From Krasilnikovozyma curviuscula (lineage: Eukaryota; Basidiomycota; Tremellomycetes; Cystofilobasidiales; Mrakiaceae), in NCBI GenBank assembly GCA_014825775.1, contig MVAQ01000022.1:62001-126000 (forward strand): a DNA stretch of 64,000 nucleotides, written 5' to 3'. Positions 59,238 through 64,000 of the stretch are shown here, piece by piece. Under the pieces are notes generated by a model that saw only the letters and a list, made by a program, of their open reading frames with translations, did not search any database and had not been told where the DNA came from. Position numbers and translations under genes: made by a program. Each line of letters starts with the position of its first letter. Within the stretch, counting starts at the first letter, position 1.

Positions 59238-59912
59238 TGTTTGACTCGGAAAGAATGATATTTACCTGTTGAGACTCCTTGCCACCTCCAAGTCAAAGCG
59301 CAGAAGCGAGAAGGCTAGTCGATAACGGTTGCTGCTTCATATTGGAAGAAAGTAGGAATTACACGAAAGAAAGTATGATTCGAGTATTACATAGCTCGCT
59401 CTACATAGCACAAACGAAGGTCGTCACGCTGTGAAGCCGATCCAGTGTTTGGATCAAATCGGCTCTCTAATAAAATATATTATCCAGAAATTCCAAGAAT
59501 GTTACAGTCTGCATGTTCGTAACCATGCTTGGCTTCGTTGGGTTGGTCGAGTGCATTCTGCCACAAGAAAGTTTTTACTTTTGAGTAGACCAGTAAATAG
59601 AGTTGCCTGATAAACTATTGGGAAAAGACAGTGCTGGGCGGGTGCTTAATTAGGTTGTTGCTTTTACTTTCGGGTCTAAGTTCGCGTGTAGTGTAAATGT
59701 TCGTGATACTAGGTTTTGAGAAGGCGTTGATTCTGATGCTGAGGGGATGTCGTTATTGTCATTGCTAATTTTCAAAGAGATTTGATGCTGAGGGGATGAG
59801 TTTGGAGATTTACATGAGTGAGAGCGTGTTGATGTCTTTGAAGATGTGACCGCTGAGAGGATGGGCGTATTGAGGTCCTCCTTTCCAGGGATTCCCCGCT
59901 GCTCCAGTCTTG
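59238..59912. other. Convergent intergenic with a short direct repeat
   Basis: 675 bp between the URM1 stop and the CMT1-family stop. The only structure seen is a 16-bp direct repeat (TGATGCTGAGGGGATG) at 59734-59749 and 59783-59798. Confidence 0.6.
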
Positions 59913-61748
59913 TCAGGCCAGGAATAGCAGACGACTTTTTCGGGCGGCCTGATGTGGATAAGCAAAGACTTGCAGGTCAGGACTGTACAGCGACGTGCAC
60001 CGTCGATGAGCAACAGAGCACTCACTCAGAAACCCAATGTATCGGCTTTTCTCCATCGCTCAATCCCAGCTCCTTCTCCTCTTCTAGCAGCCACTCCGCC
60101 ATGTCCCTCACATAGCCCACCTTGACGCTCGGCACCACCTGAATCCTCGCGCCGCTATCGCGAACCTGACCGTCCTCCGATAGACCGGGAGAACTCGTTG
60201 ATAGAGTGGTGGAGTCACTTTTGAAGTTGTAGTAGTTCCAGATGTCCTGAGAAATCAGCTGGGCTTCTGAATGTGCGCACTCGTTGGCCGCCGTGTTGGC
60301 GCTCCTGAACTTAATGGTTTCACCCGTTCGCAGCGATGGCACCAAGAAGGGTACCGGTGAGAAGACTGAGATTGCATTCCAACACTGTCAGTTTGTTGGG
60401 TAGAAAGGGCAGATAGAAAAAGCCGCGAAACAAACACAAAAGGGGTTAGTTCAATAGGTTTCAGACAAGGCGCCCACGTTAAAGACATGAATAGGAGACG
60501 TACGGAATACACTTGGAAAGGGTTACGAGTGAGATATGCATCCTTTTCGATACCTTTCGGTGACGCTTGAGAGTGAAATAGCTTGGACGGGTGCCAGAAC
60601 CGCGAGCTAGGTCCTACCGGGAAGAACGGTTCACCACTCATGGTCCTGCTCACCCAGACATCGTAAAATGACGTTGACGGAGACCAATTTAAGATCGAGG
60701 ACCGTACGTGGAGTAGATCCCAACCACAGGTCTGCGTCGCTTGTTCAGATACATGGCGATGGACGAGTTCGAGCAGATGCGCCGCGTTGAGAAAGACGTC
60801 GTTGAAGAACACGATTGCTTGCTGCAGGTTTGGTCAACAAACCCCACAGAACCGAATCAGCAATGTAATGAGTAACGTGGTGGAAGCCTTGCTTACCCAA
60901 TAATCCTCCTCTGCGTGCGCATAGAGAGGGGCCAGTGCATCGTTTCGTAGCCCTTCCAAGACCTCTATCCTCCCTCTGGAGTTCCAACCTATCATAACAA
61001 CAAATAGTTGGGTCAGTGTTTAGTTCCTCAAAAGAAAGAAAGTACTCAGTGTCTACTCACGCAGTTCCTTCTCCGTCAGTCCCGTCTTCAACCTTATATC
61101 CTCTGGATTGACGCCCATTTCTATCATAACCTCCCTCAGTATCCTCTCTAATATCGGGCCGGTGTAGTCTGAGCTTGGTCCTTCGACTATTGAGAGCGCA
61201 ATCTTCTCTGGTCCAAGGTAGTCAATGAGGACGACAAAGGCCGCAATGAGGTCAGGCAGCAGATCCGCGCTTTGAACCAAGTTGGACGTGAAGAGCAGCT
61301 TCTCCTGAGGGTGGTTTTCGTGAGATGAGTCACTGCTTGAGCTGTTTCGTTGGGGTAGATGATGGTTCGCCTGATGATTCTGGTTTTTGGATTTAGAACG
61401 TAGGTGAGAGTAGCGTATCCGCTGGTTAGACGTCAACGTCGCTGGGTAGACTCGTCCCTTCCACCTCAAGCCGTACTCTCTGTACAGCAATTCTATCCTG
61501 CTGTCCATCAACTCGAGCTTTTCTATCAGCTCGAGGTCTTCATTCCAGTGAGGGGTCGAGATAACCCGCGAAGCAGTCTGGTCCAAGCGAACACGTTCAG
61601 GGGAGGGTCGACTGATGATGCTGCCCGTCGAAGCGACTCTGAGCAAGGTGAGGATCGACACCAGAGTCAAGCTGGCGAGGAAGATCAGCAGAGACAGAGG
61701 TCTGCTCGTCGATTTCCTCAGGCCACGTATCGAAGGCAGTTTCACCAT
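59913..61748 (-). CDS. CAP59/CMT1-family mannosyltransferase
   Basis: Five exons (61061-61748, 60897-60988, 60504-60821, 60026-60384, 59913-59982) give 508 aa. A type II membrane anchor lies near residues 19-36 (LLIFLASLTLVSILTLL). The catalytic part has ALSIVEGPSSDYTGPIL, WNSRGRIEVLEGLRNDAL followed by APLYAH, IVFFNDVFLNAAHLLELV, CGWDLLH, and PFQVYSCWNAISVFSPVPFL. These are the features of the cryptococcal mannosyltransferase family that includes Cmt1, an alpha-1,3-mannosyltransferase, and Cap59, needed for capsule export. Which member this is cannot be decided from sequence alone. FFNDV is the likely equivalent of a DxD site. Golgi location expected. Supports the Tremellomycete assignment. 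Confidence 0.88.
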
Positions 61749-62186
61749 CTGTTTGGGCGTTTCGTCAGGGATATTGGGAATAGCAAGGATGGGAACGTGC
61801 CGAATGAGGTTACTGGGGGTATCGAGGGCTGCTTGATATCATGGGAGGACCGTCTGGTATCGAGCTGAGGGTATATTTCGACAGAACTACGGCTTGGCCT
61901 GGCACAAAAAATGCTGTTACGAGCTAGTCTTGCTGTGACACAGGGAGCGCAGCATATTTTTCTGCATGATGTCTTAGCGTTGCGCTTCCTACAAACTTCG
62001 CTGGTTTCACGACTTGGAACCCAGAAGACGAGAATAATTCAGTACAGCTGCTGATTTCAATACAGTAATACATTCTAAAGAAAAACCTTCGAAATACTCG
62101 AGGAAAACAATGCAATTTCGTGAGGGAAAATGCCGCCGATGGCCTTAGAGCAGTTATTATCAAGAAATCATGTATAGTGCACTTCG
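61749..62186. other. Intergenic, no feature seen
   Basis: 438 bp between the mannosyltransferase start and the VPS26 stop on the minus strand. A long minus-strand frame across 61924-62307 overlaps the last VPS26 exon in another frame and has no family features. Confidence 0.45.
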
Positions 62187-63901
62187 TTAATTGTACAACT
62201 CGACCGTATCCAGCACATCTACCTCGTCTGCTGATGAGGGTCTCGGAAAATTGTGATTTCTTCGCGCGAAAACGGTGGGGAGCGCAACACGCAACACAAT
62301 TCGTCAAGAGAGATGCTCCTCGGCAAGATGGTGCAATAAGGACTCACCATTTTGTTTGAAGTACCGCCTGTTCTCTTCATCAATGAGCACCAGGTTGAGG
62401 TAATATCGTGTGCTGAACTTTTTGTTGATGTCTCTGAAAGTGGGCGTTAGCTCGAACCCACCCAGGAAAAGACGAATTGGGATCGTTTCACCTGCACCAG
62501 ATAATGAAGGAATATGAGATGAGCCTAATAATACGTTGGGCGAAATATATGGTGTGCAGTAGAGGGGAAAGCTGTCACTCACCTCTCACAGGCGCGCCGT
62601 CCATGATCTCAAACTTTGTTATCGTCTCGCTCTCATTATAGACATTTGGAGGGGCGCCGGTCGTTTCTCTTCTGATGATAGATAGTTCCATGTGTTTTAT
62701 CTTGATCCTGACCAAAAGGAAGTAGATTTTGCCGACAATGACATCTTTCAGGTGATATCTGATGCAATCATAATGGGAAATCGAGCGTCAGTGACATGGC
62801 TTTTGACAATTGAACACTTAGGCACCAGAGTGTGCATCAAATATCAGCGAAAGGAAGTGTCCGGTGCTGATATGACAGCCGAAGCGAGGCGACCTGCCCA
62901 CGCGACTCTCCTAAATAGATAGTCGCATTGACCAGGCAAAGCGATCTACTCGGACCACATAGTGTAGGTCTCATTTATAACTCTATCTGGCAGAGCAGTG
63001 GCCATTTATACCGAGCGACAAGTAGCAAAACAGCAGGGTGCGTGTACTCACTTCGATTTATTGTACTCGAACTCGATGTGTAAGCAGTCTTCGATGCCGA
63101 CCTCCATCTTGATTGAGTTGTTTCCTTCCGGAGGCATCCTGAACGAGTGCACCCAGATGTCTTTCTCCTTGTTGACATCGGCCATCCTCTTTGAAATCGT
63201 TGCTCGGATAAAGTACCTACGACACAAGTCCCGCCATTCGCGTCAGGGAACGGTGACCCTTGCAAGGAGAAGCCAAAAGGGTGAACATCTCACCTCAGCT
63301 TGACGTTGATACCTTGATACGACTCGTACTGCTTCTCGACATTCTTGAACGAGAAGTCAAACGTCTGAGCCTGCCTCATTTCCCCCGGTGCAGCCAGCTC
63401 CTGGGATAGCGACAGGAACTCGTAGTGGTTTCCCCTGTCATAGAAGAGTTCTATAATTTGGTCCCAGGGCGAAGAGGTATCTTTCAATTACGGTCCGTAT
63501 GATCAGGGAGAAGAGCAAGCGGGTCGCTTACCTATTGATCCCACGAATTCTACCTTGATACCTTCGTGGATGAACTTAGCTCCGTTCCTCACCCGAACTG
63601 AGAGCTGGAACCCCAGCCAACGCACAGTAAAATAAAAGGAAGGAAAAATCGTCAATGAAGCCTTTCGTAGAAATCGAAGCGTCCGTGCCCATCGTGCTCA
63701 TCTCCCCTGACAGGAAGGTGGTTCAACTTCGTCCTCACAGGCAATACTCACTTGGCCAGAGACAGTCTCTCCATCGTAATATACTGCACAGCTCTCCTTT
63801 CTATCCTTATCGGTCTTGATTTCGATCTGCTTGCGTTCTTCTTCGCCAGTCAGCTTGATGTCGACGTCGATGGGCTGGGAGAAGCTGAAGAAGCTGGCCA
63901 T
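62187..63901 (-). CDS. VPS26: Retromer subunit Vps26
   Basis: Vps26 is the arrestin-like subunit of retromer, which recycles cargo from endosomes to the Golgi. Seven exons (63752-63901, 63532-63604, 63294-63450, 63052-63216, 62583-62758, 62348-62491, 62187-62227) give 301 aa, the family's length. Motifs are MASFFSFSQPIDVDIKLTGE, RVRNGAKFIHEGIKVEFVGS, IELFYDRGNHYEFLSLSQEL, KDIWVHSFRMPPEGNNSIKM, VGIEDCLHIEFEY and IPIRLFLGGFELTPTFRDIN. The last exon is assigned from a good CAG acceptor and closes as VELYN; if that intron (62228-62347) is retained, the frame ends instead at 62304. Confidence 0.93.
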
Positions 63902-64000
63902 GTTTCCACGCTGGATGGGACCCTAGGGACGTCTGCTGCTGCCTATGAAGATACTGAGCTGGAGTGGAGGTAGAAACAGGGAACTTGGGGGTTTATGAAA

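Noticed and set aside
61924..62307. 127-codon minus-strand frame downstream of VPS26
   Set aside because: It overlaps the last VPS26 exon in another frame; the short VPS26 exon has a good acceptor and correct phase, and the long frame shows no domain.

Overview
The window looks like a chromosome segment of a basidiomycete yeast of the Tremellomycetes (Cryptococcus/Kwoniella/Tremella type). The evidence is the gene style (many introns of about 45-120 nt with GTNNGT donors, short exons, close packing on both strands) and the gene content: a Stealth-family xylosylphosphotransferase-like gene, a CAP59/CMT1-family mannosyltransferase, an ergothioneine synthase and a fungal REEP protein. The species call is an inference. 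I read 27 protein-coding genes (one cut by the left edge) and one pseudogene. I saw no rRNA, tRNA, CRISPR array or intact transposon. Exon boundaries were worked out by hand from splice sites, reading frame and family motifs; apart from the cut edge gene, every gene model closes in frame.

Layout. 1-262 is the 5' end of a Gln-rich protein. 2.4-12.4 kb, all plus strand: EGT1 (ergothioneine), an XPT1-like glycan phosphotransferase, ADE1 (purines) and a REEP protein. 12.5-20.6 kb, minus strand: a decayed hydrolase paralogue, the intact alpha/beta hydrolase, a secreted CAP/PR-1 protein and a membrane-anchored TAP-type peptidase. 21.3-24.6 kb: a vacuolar-type MFS transporter and an unknown basic protein. 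25-31.6 kb: SEC10 (exocyst), a makorin RING ligase only 48 bp away in the opposite direction, and an MMTAG2-like protein. 32-40 kb: RPS1, ATG10, a TauD-type dioxygenase and LCB2 (sphingolipid synthesis). 40.8-47.4 kb: SWD1 and SET1, two subunits of the COMPASS H3K4 methyltransferase, back to back. 47.6-63.9 kb: a DUF6625-like glycosyltransferase, VPS45, a TAG1-like vacuolar membrane protein, an F-box protein, YAH1 (mitochondrial ferredoxin), URM1, a CMT1/CAP59-family mannosyltransferase and VPS26 (retromer).

Themes. Nearly all genes are conserved housekeeping genes, so I do not claim a new multigene system. Secretory, endosomal and vacuolar traffic is well represented (SEC10, VPS45, VPS26, ATG10, two proteins with AP-3-type dileucine motifs), as is surface glycan synthesis (three unlinked type II membrane enzymes). 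The most unusual points are the COMPASS gene pair, a tandem hydrolase relic that keeps its intron and nucleophile-fold motifs but carries stops, and several extreme exon structures: an exon coding only the start Met, 10-nt and 25-nt exons, and a possible 26-nt intron.
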